A stretch of 64,000 nucleotides of DNA from Archegozetes longisetosus (Eukaryota; Arthropoda; Arachnida; Sarcoptiformes; Trhypochthoniidae): contig JAEMBT020000001.1 of NCBI GenBank assembly GCA_018873245.2, forward strand, positions 8,900,220 through 8,964,219, read 5' to 3'. The notes under the pieces were generated by a model. It worked only from the letters and a program-made list of their open reading frames with translations, was not told the DNA's origin and ran no database searches. The translations under genes and the position numbers were made by a program. This document shows, one piece after another, positions 47,446-57,800 of the stretch (position 1 is the first letter of the stretch; each line of letters opens with the position of its first letter).

Positions 47446-49411
47446 ATGTTTTGCAAAGAAGGTAAGAAATAATTTACATTAGAAAGTTATTTTATACTTA
47501 GTTTAAGATTAAAACAATTTTAACATTTATAAGATCTAAATATTTGATTCTCCTAGGAGGAAAAGTTAATTTATTTAAAAACTGTTCAAAATATAACTAT
47601 TCAAACAATTAGAAGAATTAGAAACAACTTATGTTCATATAACTTTAATCATAAAACATTTTCATTATAAGTCAAAATTATCTACCTGTTTGAGAGCATG
47701 ACGTGTTTATTATCAGTTAATTGATAGATCAGTTTGGTTAGATTTTAGATACAAATCTTTTAGAGCTCAAATCTGGACGAAATGCGTTGAGGTTGGAGTC
47801 CACTCTAGACTCTGGACTATTTAACCTAAAATCTGGACGTTTGATCACTACTCAATCTAACCTCAATTTTAATGAAAAAATCGAATTATTAATAATCATT
47901 CCATTTATTAAAATATTACCGAATAGACACAAATCCAGAGTCTTATACTCATGTCTTATATCCAGAGTTTCAAATCAGAGGTTTAATCGCCTGTTCCCAA
48001 CGGGTAGATATTTCTGACTTTTACTGAAGTACTCTACCATTACTTCCAATCACAAACTTTAAGAAATAGCATCTATTTTTCTTGTATTGGTTAAATAAAG
48101 CATAAGTTTTTTATTTTTTGCCCGATAGCTATCCTTTTCTTAGTTTTCATAAACTTCGGAACTAATGCTTCTGAGAAATGCGAATATGTAGATGAACTAC
48201 ACTATCCTTGTTGCAAGATAAATGGCTTCAATGAAGTGATAATATGCGAAGGAGAACATGTTGAAGATCAAAACATGAAATATTTGTATAGAAAAAGTGA
48301 TATCGGAGGAACTCTGAACGGCAAAAGAAAGCTACTGATAAGAAATACTAGTTTAAGGAATATTAAATCAATAGATAATTACTATTTTCATGAGATCATT
48401 ATTGAGAATAATAGTAAACTAGAGTATATTGACTACAGTTTATTCGACAGATCAAGTACAACATTGGATATGGTCATTATTAGCAACAATTCATTATTAT
48501 CTAATGATGATAAAGGATCAGGTTCCCTATTTGAGTCGATATATAAGACAAGAGGATCTATTAACATATATAATAGACAAAGTTATTTGAAAATTGTTTT
48601 AAACGGTAATTACTTGAAGGCGATACCAAATAAAGCATTCGCTAATATTGGAGATTTGAAATCCAAATTTTTCAGTATGAAGCTCGTAAATAATAATGTT
48701 GACTCAATCGGAGAATTCGCTTTCAGTAATTTGAGAAATATTGAGGTTATTAGCATAAATGATGACTTACTGACAACTATTGAGTCGTACGCCTTCAACA
48801 ATATTTTATTTAAAGATATTGTGCTTAATGACGATAATATGGGAAAAATCGATTTATCACGAAATAGAATTAGAGATATATTTGGTTATGCATTCAATAA
48901 CTTGACAGAAGTACGTTTAATTAATTTATCACATAATGCTATAGAAATATTAGCTGCAAATGTGTTCAATAAAATTACAGGCAGAAAGTCAATTGGATTG
49001 GATATAGACCTGAAATACAATAAAATAAAAGTTATCCAAGAGTTCACATTCACTAAAATCAGCTTAAATAATGATCATAGAAATGGAGATAAACAGATTG
49101 TTATTGATTTATCAAATACTAGCCTAAAGTCCGAAGCGTTTAGAGATAACTCATTCAATATAAGCGATGCTAAACTTGTTATTCAGTCAAATCATTTGCA
49201 ATTTTTACCTCAAGAAACTTTTGACCCATTCTTGAAAATGAATGAAAAAAATTGGTTGAAAGTGAGAGATAATGAATTTTATTGCGATTGTCGTATGAAG
49301 TGGATTCTGAAGCAATCAAAACATAATAAAGACATTAAAGGCATGTTTTGTTCTACTCAAAAAACGTTTATCTATAAATTAATAGAAGAGGACTTGAATC
49401 AATGTACTTAA
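47446..49411 (+). CDS. Secreted leucine-rich-repeat protein with micro-exon start
   Basis: Extracellular LRR protein, 432 aa. Exon 2 (48129-49411) is open but has no start near the secretory leader. Upstream, ATG 47446 begins a 16-nt coding exon (47446-47461) with donor GTAAGA. Joined to the acceptor CGATAG (48128) in matching phase 1, it gives a textbook signal peptide (MFCKEAILFLVFINFGTNAS). Then come an N-terminal cysteine cap (C23, PCC, IICEG) and about 8-10 irregular LRRs (LKIVLNGNYLKAIPNKAF, VISINDDLLTTIESYAF, VRLINLSHNAIEI). A C-terminal cap (FYCDCRMKWIL, FC, C near the end) finishes at the stop, with no membrane segment. Same fold order as the gene at 54810-59839. Such mite/crustacean proteins are often labelled oplophorus-luciferin 2-monooxygenase non-catalytic subunit-like, a name that says little about function. 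The exon 1 call is inference from phase and leader quality. Confidence 0.75.
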
Positions 49412-50942
49412 CTGTATTTTGTATTATGCTTGAATGAATCATAAAATTTTAATGCAGACTTATTTAAAAAAAATTCTATATAAAATATTAACTATTACTT
49501 ATTTTAATTAGAAAAATAAAAATTATTTTGAGGAAATTGTGCACTAACTTTAGAAAATCTATAAACTAGAAAAAATTCTTTGAATTTTTTGATTCATAAA
49601 TCTATCAAAAGCGAGTACGACTGCCAACCGCTTGGCATTGGTCTAAGTTTCCACTTTTCATCGCCATAACTTGACATCAGTTCTAAACAGTACACGATAG
49701 AATGCAGTCTAAGTTGACCTGACTATTAGCTGCTTCTATTGAAACGATAACTACGAACTAACAGACTGTTAGTATTACCGACTCATTCACTGCCCGAAAA
49801 ATCAATATACTATTGGGTTAGTGATCGCATTAAAATTTTTCGTAAGTTGCGAAGAATATAAAATTGTTGCTAAAAATTAAACATATGAAAGTTTTATTGA
49901 CTGACCAAAAGAGATTGACCCACAAATGAGTTAGTAAGCTTAATATAACTTTGAATCCAAAGCGATTCGAATGGTGGGTTATTTCCATGTTCATTTCTAG
50001 TACTTATATTAAACTTTCATTATAGATTTTACGATTTTAACACAACAAACGTTGATCATCATATTATACATTAGTCGTGAAAACCAGATCTCGTCTCACA
50101 AATTTATCGCGGAATACATTTGATTCTAAGTATTACAACCAAAAAGAAATGACAATTCAATTCGGTCTTCCTCCATAGTTACACACTTTTCGATGCGTTT
50201 CTTCTTACTTTTGTTCAACGATTCTTTTACGTCTAATTATAAATGGTCCCATATTTGGTTTATTTTCGCGACCCACAGTTGGATTTTCTTTTGGTTCTTC
50301 TTTCTCAATAATATCCTTCTTATTATTCCCTATGAGTGTTGAATTGGGTTTAGGGTTTAGGTTGAAAAAATTAATTCTCAAAATATGCCATGGGTTTCCG
50401 GATTTTTTATCGTGAGGTGTATAATCAACATTCAACACATTAGTTATATATCTAATTTTAAAAATAACTGCAGGTATATTTTAACAGAATAGTAGGGCTG
50501 TTTGTAGAGCCATTTGCTTAAAATTAAGTAGATTTCGACAATATCAGCTCATAGATAATCAGTTTAATCTACTTTTTTCAACTAAAAGCTTCAAAATTTT
50601 GATAGGTAGGAGTTTCAGACTAAAGAGTTTTCAGAGAGAATTTTGGAACAAAAGCAAAACTTTTAGTATTTTTAATTTTTAGTTAATTTTAAAAGTAACA
50701 CTACCAATTTTTAAGAGTAAAATTGAATGCAATGAGTTTTTAATTTATTTAGAATTGAGATATTTGTTCTTAAATTAGGTTCTGAATTACAATTACATCA
50801 TTTTTTCTTATCGAAACTTTTATCTTATGTGGTCATCGAAGCTTTTGTAAGGTTGGAAAGCTTCACATTCTTTTTATTTTGACTGAAAACTGTCAACAAA
50901 TTTCGAATCGATTTCGAAAAATTCGGAATTTTGACAAAAAGT
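49412..50942. other. Intergenic
   Basis: No confident gene. A minus-strand frame ending near 50205 encodes a basic, proline-containing stretch (PKENPTVGRENKPNMGPFII then RRKR) that could be a peptide-precursor exon, but no leader was found. Confidence 0.3.
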
Positions 50943-51137
50943 ATGAAACTTTTGAACATAAGTATAAACTCAGCTTTCTTGTTATTGGTGGTTAGAGCTC
51001 CTTTCATAGTATCTGATGATTTAGACAATCAGAGAAAAGCCATACCTAGAAAAAGGTTGAGACTAATAACTAGAGCGACAGTAGAAAAGTTTAATCAAGT
51101 AAAATATAAAATTATAATTTTTTTATGTGCTTATTAA
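50943..51137 (+). CDS. Small putative secreted protein or first exon
   Basis: From ATG 50943 a 64-codon frame begins with a good signal peptide (MKLLNISINSAFLLLVVRAP), then a polar segment with a basic cleavage-like site (PRKRLRL) and FNQ followed by GTAAAA, a possible splice donor near 51102. Not recognised. It could be a peptide precursor or effector-like secreted protein, or a fortuitous frame: it lies next to a piggyBac relict and has no visible downstream exon. Confidence 0.35.
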   Translation: MKLLNISINSAFLLLVVRAPFIVSDDLDNQRKAIPRKRLRLITRATVEKFNQVKYKIIIFLCAY

Positions 51138-51179
51138 CATATAGATAAAACAGTATAGATCAAGTATAATTGACGACGG

Positions 51180-51634
51180 AATTAGAAAAAGACATAAAGG
51201 TATGTTTTCTTCAACTAAAAGAAGCATATTTACAAATCCGAAGATATAACGAAGGTATGGCTGGTGTTGATCCATTGAATTGACTCTTGGGTACATACAG
51301 ATCTCGACCGAGAAGCAAGAACTGGTGGTAGAACTTGTTTAGCAATAGTTCAAACATAACTTTAGTTGTGGATTGGCGAATACATTGTGAGGTTTCTCAG
51401 CAAACACCACTCTTAGAATTTTTACGTGTCGTCCCACTACGTTTACTTCGACAAACCGGTAAAATAATATCAAAACCTGGACCAAATGCTCATCTTCAAA
51501 TGCACTCGTGCAACAGATTATCATTATCTTACTTGAACAACTCAAAGATGTGCTCAATGTCCGAAGAATATTTGAACAAGTGCTTCAAATGTGATGAAAG
51601 ACTACACAAGGAATGTTTTGCCATTTATCATTAA
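51180..51634 (+). pseudogene. piggyBac-type transposase relict (C-terminal third)
   Basis: Reads IRRYNEGMAGVD then LLGTYRSRPRSKNWW, the strongly conserved piggyBac motif around the third catalytic aspartate, with an internal stop. It continues in another frame (NITLVVDWRI..., TPLLEFLRVVPLRLL) and ends with the cysteine-rich C-terminal finger (CFKCDERLHKECFAIYH, stop at 51634). The N-terminal two thirds are missing, and no adjacent TTAA ends were found. Domesticated piggyBac genes exist, but the stops argue against that here. Confidence 0.8.
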
Positions 51635-51971
51635 ATTCTAAATGTTAACAAATAAGTTTTGAGTTAAAAAGAACCTAAATTTTAAATAATTGAAAACTTG
51701 TAATAACAAACTATCGCTCTACTTTTGGAACATTTCAAGAAATGGCCATCTGGTCAAATAAAAATTCCAAAAAGTTATTTTACCTTAATAAGACCTAGTT
51801 GGACCCTTCAAGAGTTAATAGAGAGGATTTAAATCAACATATTCGGTTGTGTTGCATACTTTGTGTGAGATGTAATACTCATAAAATGGAAACTAATCCT
51901 ACTTCTAAAAGATTTTATTCTAATATTTAATTAAAACACATATTTTTAGGGAAATTAAAGCACTCTTACTA
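51635..51971. other. Intergenic
   Basis: Nothing recognised. Confidence 0.3.
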
Positions 51972-52619
51972 ACAATGCGGATCCGACTATTGTCGCAAAA
52001 CTTTCAATCTAAATCTTCAATAAACTAATAGATTAGTTAATTTCATAAAATTTTATGTATATCTAAAAGGCTGACCGCGAGGTTATAGGTCAAAATTAAA
52101 GGTTATAAGTTTGTACAAAATATCAATGGAGTGTATTAATGGACAATTTCATTTAAGGCTTAGTGGCGCAAACGATAGAGGCTTGAATTATATTTAGATA
52201 ACATGACTTAGAGATCGAATCCACGTCTTTTTAAACTTTTTTGAAGTTTTTTGAACTTTTATTAATCAAAACAAGTAATATTAGTATGTTCAATAAGTTC
52301 CTAGAATCAGAGAAACTACTGAATTTTTCAGACTTTTCTCAGTAAATTATTCAAATATAACCTAAATGAGGATAATTCAACTGACCCATCTTTTTCTACT
52401 AATTATCAAACAAATTTTTAAAATTCTCTTCTCCATTGAAAAAAAGAAGTAAACGGCAAGTGAGGGGACTTTTGGACAAAAGCTTTCGTCATTTGATTAA
52501 AACTGCTCATAACTTGATGCTTATCTCCCGTTAACATATTCACTATTCCTGCTTATTGTCTGATCTGGTTAATCAGGTTTTTTCTGATGAGATTATCGGA
52601 GGTGGATTCGAAAACATCA

Positions 52620-52880
52620 CCGTAAAACCCAAGCCTACAGTCGAAATCCTCTGAATGAGAGATCCAAGCAACCGGGTCAGTCAATTAGCTGAACATGTCA
52701 AAGTGTCAACTGGAAGATTGCATCGAGTTGTGTGCAATAACCTCGACATGGTGGAGGTTTGTGTTAAGTCTGCCAACATTTTTGTAATTTTCTCTCTTTG
52801 GAGAATTCATAAAAAGGAATGCATCAAATCTTCGACAAGTGGTAGAAACAGATGGATCAGGTCAACCATCATTATTTAGG
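52620..52880 (+). pseudogene. Mariner-type HTH relict inside the long-TIR element
   Basis: KPKPTVEIL, a stop, then MRDPSNRVSQLAEHVKVSTG and RLHRVVCNNLDM: the linker and second helix-turn-helix of a mariner-like transposase. The catalytic domain is absent. Confidence 0.55.
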
Positions 52881-52975
52881 TCATATTTGAATAATTTACT
52901 GAGAAAAATCTGAAAAATTCAGTGGTTTCTCTGATTCTAGGAACTTATTGAACATGCTAATATTTTGATTCAAAA

Positions 52976-53329
52976 ATGCATAATATGATAAACATTGTAA
53001 ATATTTTACAAAAAGTAATTATTGAAAAGCATAATTTTACTGCTAGTGAACCAACAGAAGAAGAAAAAAATGTTGCGTATAATTTGTATATAATATTACA
53101 AAATAAATTTATGTTGAATCAGGAATCTAAATATGAAGAATTTCTTGATTATTCCGATTACGATAGTGATAGTGATACTGACGGAGAAACTAATTTTAAT
53201 GACAGTAATAGTTATGAAAATGATCCAGAATTTGAAATTATTACAGAAAATGATAGAAATTTAAATAGGTTTAGTTTCGAAGAAATGAAACAAATTAATG
53301 ATTATTCGATTTTATCTAACGGTATGTAA
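52976..53329 (+). CDS. Acidic 117-aa hypothetical protein
   Basis: ATG 52976 to stop 53329. Helical N-terminus (IVNILQKVIIEKHNFTASEP), then a strongly acidic low-complexity stretch (DYDSDSDTDGETNFNDSN) and EFEIITENDRNLNRFSFEEM. A GTATGT donor consensus overlaps the end (after LSNG), so it may be the first exon of a longer gene captured by, or belonging to, the surrounding inverted-repeat element. No family recognised. Acidic N-termini occur in some transposon-encoded and nuclear proteins, but no function can be claimed. Confidence 0.4.
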   Translation: MHNMINIVNILQKVIIEKHNFTASEPTEEEKNVAYNLYIILQNKFMLNQESKYEEFLDYSDYDSDSDTDGETNFNDSNSYENDPEFEIITENDRNLNRFSFEEMKQINDYSILSNGM

Positions 53330-53684
53330 AACAATTGTATATAATTCTTGAATCTTTGAATTCTTAATTGAAATCAATGAAAAAAATACCAATATATAAT
53401 AATTTTAAAATGCAAAAATAAGTTACAGATGCGGATTCGATCCCACATGCGAAAGTATAGAAAAATATACAAGTCTTTAGTCGTTTGGGCCACTAAGCCT
53501 AATATGATATTTTATACTAATACACTCCATTGATATTTTATGCAAACTTATAACCTTTAATTTTGACCTATAACCTCGCGATCAGCCTTTTAAATATACA
53601 TAAAATTTTATGAAATTAACTAATCTATTAGTTTATTGAAGATTTAGATTGAAATTTTTGCGACAATAGTCGGATCCGCATTGT

Positions 53685-54809
53685 AAGAAGCTATCAATTC
53701 GAAAATTATGCAGCTTTGAGTCTACAGTTTTCCGTGTACTAGTATATAAGTTTTCAATAAAGAAAACATAAATTTCTTTAGAAAAATTATATCAATTAGG
53801 GTGAGTTATGCAGTTAAAAATGCTACATTCTTAAGAAATATCTGGCTACTTCTTTCACATAAATTTATCACTTATAAAGTGACGTTGGTTTACATTATCA
53901 TAATATGAGAAAGTTCAGAACATCCAGTCAAAGAAAACTAAAAATAAAGTGATAAAGCGGTAATAAAGTAAATAAGGCGGAGCGCAGTCCCGAAGCCTTC
54001 TTTCAGCCAATATTGGTGTAGAAACTGAGACTATTGACAGTGACAGTGATAATTATACTTGAATCAGAAGGTACTAGTGATGAATATATTGACAATTTAA
54101 AAAATTTAATTCATCTACATGAAAGAGTGAACTCTTAGATTATGTAAGAACTCATAACAAATACATAGTTAAAAATTAGAGGAATCCGTTTATAACTCAC
54201 AAGTAAAATTGTTTACTTGTTAATTTGTTTACTTACCTTGTTAGTAAACAAATTATTGCCATACAAACTAAGCCAAAGAATTAACAGCTAATCTAGTCAT
54301 CTATAATAAAAGCATTAACAATGTTGGCAGATGAAATATTTAATTTAAGAGTAGAAAATGAGGCTTTAAGGGGTAAATTAGGTGAAGTTGATGAAAAGTG
54401 TTAAAATAAGTCAAAATGGAACTAACTATCGTATAGTAATGTAAATATGAAGCAACTTATTTCACAAGTACAAGTAATCCCGAGAGTACATGTAAAAAAG
54501 TGTACTTGTTAGATAGAATATAAGAACGAACATAAAAGTTAAAGGCATTATAAATACTTTGAGCATTCCTTTGAGTGTGACAATTGTTTAATAACCTATC
54601 TGTAGTTTTAGTATAAGTATAAATTCTGTTTTATTTTCATTTAACGTATTGAATGAAGATATTTACATTTTATTATTAGTACAAAACACTATAAAATGAC
54701 GTTTCTTTTTTCTTACCACTTTTGATCGATGAAAAACAGCGAAACAGTGATGCATAAGTCTTAATTCTTTCTTAATTCTTAAAGTTAGATAAATGTAATG
54801 TGTTAAAAA
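53685..54809. other. Intergenic, upstream of LRR gene
   Basis: AT-rich; no supported gene. Near 54030 a short acidic frame (DSDSDNY-like) is reminiscent of the ORF at 52976 but is stop-interrupted. No TATA or other promoter element can be assigned. Confidence 0.35.
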
Positions 54810-57800
54810 ATGTCTTCTAATATGAATATTCACAAATTGCCTTTTTCAGTGATTACTATTTGCTGTAATGTATTGTTAATTTTAATAGTAATCAATTTTA
54901 TTAACGCATTAAATTGTCCACCAGAAGAGAGTTTAGCAAAATGTAAATGTGATGCAATTACCAGTGAAGTGCATTGTGATGGCGTGACTTATCAAGATTT
55001 GAATAGTTTTATGCAACAAATTAATATAAGCAATTCATATCAAGCTGTTATTGAAACATTCAAAGTGAGGAACTATCGCGATAAATTTCTCAACTTTTTA
55101 CCATTTTTGGGTTATAACAGCTTTATTAACTTTGATTTTAGTAATAACAAAATTTTAGAATCCTTTTATTTAGACGATTGGGATCCATCGAGTTTCCGGA
55201 AATTACCGGCAGTTAATGCAACTAATGTTAATTTTTCAAATTGTAGCTTACAAGCACATAGAGTAATCGAACAAATATATTTATTTCGTTATCTGTTTGA
55301 ATCATTCATTACAGCTCGTATGTTTAATATAAGTCACAATAGTATCACAGGATTAATTTCTACAGGTGGTTCCGCAGGTAACAAACTTAAAGTTAACCTT
55401 TATAAAGTTTACTTTATAAGAGATAATCCATTTACGCACTTAATTTCTAAGTTCATTGTAAAAGCAATAGAAGACAGATTAATGTAAAGTATTTTAAAGT
55501 AACAATTTTTTAATTAAAATTATCTTTAAAAAATGTACTAGTGACTAACGAGGAGGTTAGGTGCCTGCCAGTATCCGATTTTCTTAATTTTCATTAAAAA
55601 CTAACAAAACCATAAATCAATAAAAATTATAATAAAATTGGCTTCTAAGAAACTGAATCTTACAAATAATAGAAGTTATAAAATGCGCTATAAATAATAG
55701 GCTTTATTTATAATTGCTGTCATAACAACGCATAGATGCCGTGTTGCAACTTAGTGTGAAATACTTTTTCTGTTGTTTTAAATAACTTTAGAATCTTCTT
55801 ATCACATGCCCCCAAAAGTATTTTCCAACATTTGCATACGACACAATGATAAAGTTAGCAAGATTTTGGCGACATGTAATAATTAAAAAACGTTTAAATT
55901 TCATTAAATACGAAGTAATTAGATCAATTAGATTGGTTTACATATTTTAAACGCTAATAATCTGTTTTTAAGCATGTGCTGGATTATTGTTAAAATTTTA
56001 TATATTATTTAATTGAGAAATTATGCCTTTAAATTTAGGAATACATTTATAACTTCCTAAACACTTGCAAGTAGATACTTATTTAGAGTTTAAAACATAT
56101 ATAGATAGGTATTTTTTAAACATATACCTTATTTATGTCTCGTTCTCATTAATAGTTTATTAAAATTTGAGACGATAATTTATGATAGTTATCGAAGCGA
56201 TGTCTCTTGCATTTCTTAAAATGTATTTTGTTGAAAATTTGATTATATATCTTTAAATATGTTTAATAATTTCACGTTACTTCTTAATTGAGCAACTTTA
56301 GCTAAGAATATATTAGAAATACTTGAAAATTCAATTTTTAAAATTATATAAGTATATTATGAAAATTACTCTGAATGTTCAAAGTGCATTTATTACTAGT
56401 AGCTGGTTAGGTTGGGTAAGCTGGTTGTATAACCTGGACAAGTAGTAAAACTGGACGATGATCACACATCGACATGGAAGATTAAGTGACTATTAGGAAT
56501 TAATTTTTAAAAATTTTTCGCTATAAAACATTATAGAGACAACAAATTAATGAAACAAATATTTGTGTACTGACTTCTAAGATTGCTTGTTTAAACTAAT
56601 AACTATTTTAAACTAACTTTATTTTGATCAAATGTGATTATTTACAAAGAAATTAGCTAAACAAAGGGGAATGAAAACCACCTACTAGTAATAAATTGCT
56701 TTGAACATTCAGAGTAATTTTCATAATAAACTTGTTCTAAAAAATTCAATTCAAAAAGATTATACTGTATATTAGTTTACACATGAAATTTTAGAGATCA
56801 ATTTATAAATATTTTTCTTTATTAATTTTTTGTTGTTGCTATAATGTATAATATTATAGCGAAAAATTTTTAGAAATCAACTCCTAACAGCCACTTAATT
56901 TTCCATAATGATGTTTGATCAGGACTGTCACCTTTCCAGTTTTGCAAAGCTGCCAAAACTGGAGAATTTAATAGTAATTTTATCTGAAAAAGGACAAAAT
57001 CTACTATTTTTTAAGTTATGAATCTTACAAATAAATGAAATTGTAAATGTAAATGTTTTAAACCTCAATTAAAGTTATATGTAAGGGATGTTAATGCAGG
57101 TGTGCCGAAGGTTAAGACCATTTGTGGATTACTAGGGCGCTCCAAAAGTTTTTATAATCGGTTCATCTGGTGCATGTATCTGAAAGTTTTCAAATTGCAA
57201 AAATTTGTTTGTATTTCATACGATTAGGCGCCAAATTTCATTTGATTATCTCCATTCCTTTGGATTGTGTAATAATTTAAAGATATCTAGTCATCAAATG
57301 TTTTCGATTCAAATGCATTATAATATTTATAAAAGTTTGATGACTAGATACCTTTAAATTATCACAGAATCTAAACGACTAGAAATAATCAAGTGAAATC
57401 TAGTGCCTAATCGAACGAAATGGAAATAAATGTTTGTACCTTGAAAACTTTCAGATACATGCATCAGGTGGACCGATTACAAAATCTTTTGGAATGTTCT
57501 AGTAAAAGATTAACAAATTCTGAGTTTTATTGATGGAAAAGTTTTTGGTCACACGTTAGAAACCTACTTAATACTATAATAAATTAGCGTTATATTTGAA
57601 TAAAATTTGAAATCCTTTGGTCGCCCCTTTGATATTTTTCTTCAGTCTTGGTGTTAAAAAGGTGGCAGTCCTGTGTGTGAACATCATTTAGTTTTACTGC
57701 TTGTCCAGATTGTACAGACAAGGCATTTATTCATTGCGTTTAAGATTTCAATAAGAATATAGTATTTACAATTTTGTTCGTTTTAAAGCAAAACTTGATA

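Larger units (their letters stand above)
51972..53684. mobile_element. Long-TIR element with tRNA-like inner modules
   Basis: ACAATGCGGATCCGACTATT at 51972 opens an arm of about 175 bp, nearly identical to the complement of 53510-53684. Further inward both arms continue into a tRNA-like segment. Left: 52157-52222 (A-box-like GGCTTAGTGG, B-box-like GATCGAATCC). Right, on the other strand: 53500-53432 (GGCTTAGTGGCCC and GGGATCGAATCC). A second, inner pair of inverted repeats (about 52283-52400 and 52833-52960) frames a dead transposase helix-turn-helix. An acidic ORF lies to the right. Class unknown. Confidence 0.8.

Noticed and set aside
48610-48801. Minus-strand frame in the LRR exon
   Set aside because: Antisense shadow of the leucine-rich repeats.
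51180-51260. Similarity of KDIK-containing sequence to the C-terminal cap of the LRR gene near 49330
   Set aside because: Only a short chance word; the following residues match the piggyBac motif instead.
52157-52222. Functional tRNA gene
   Set aside because: Box-like words are present but I could not fold a credible acceptor stem or anticodon arm; treated as tRNA-derived sequence.
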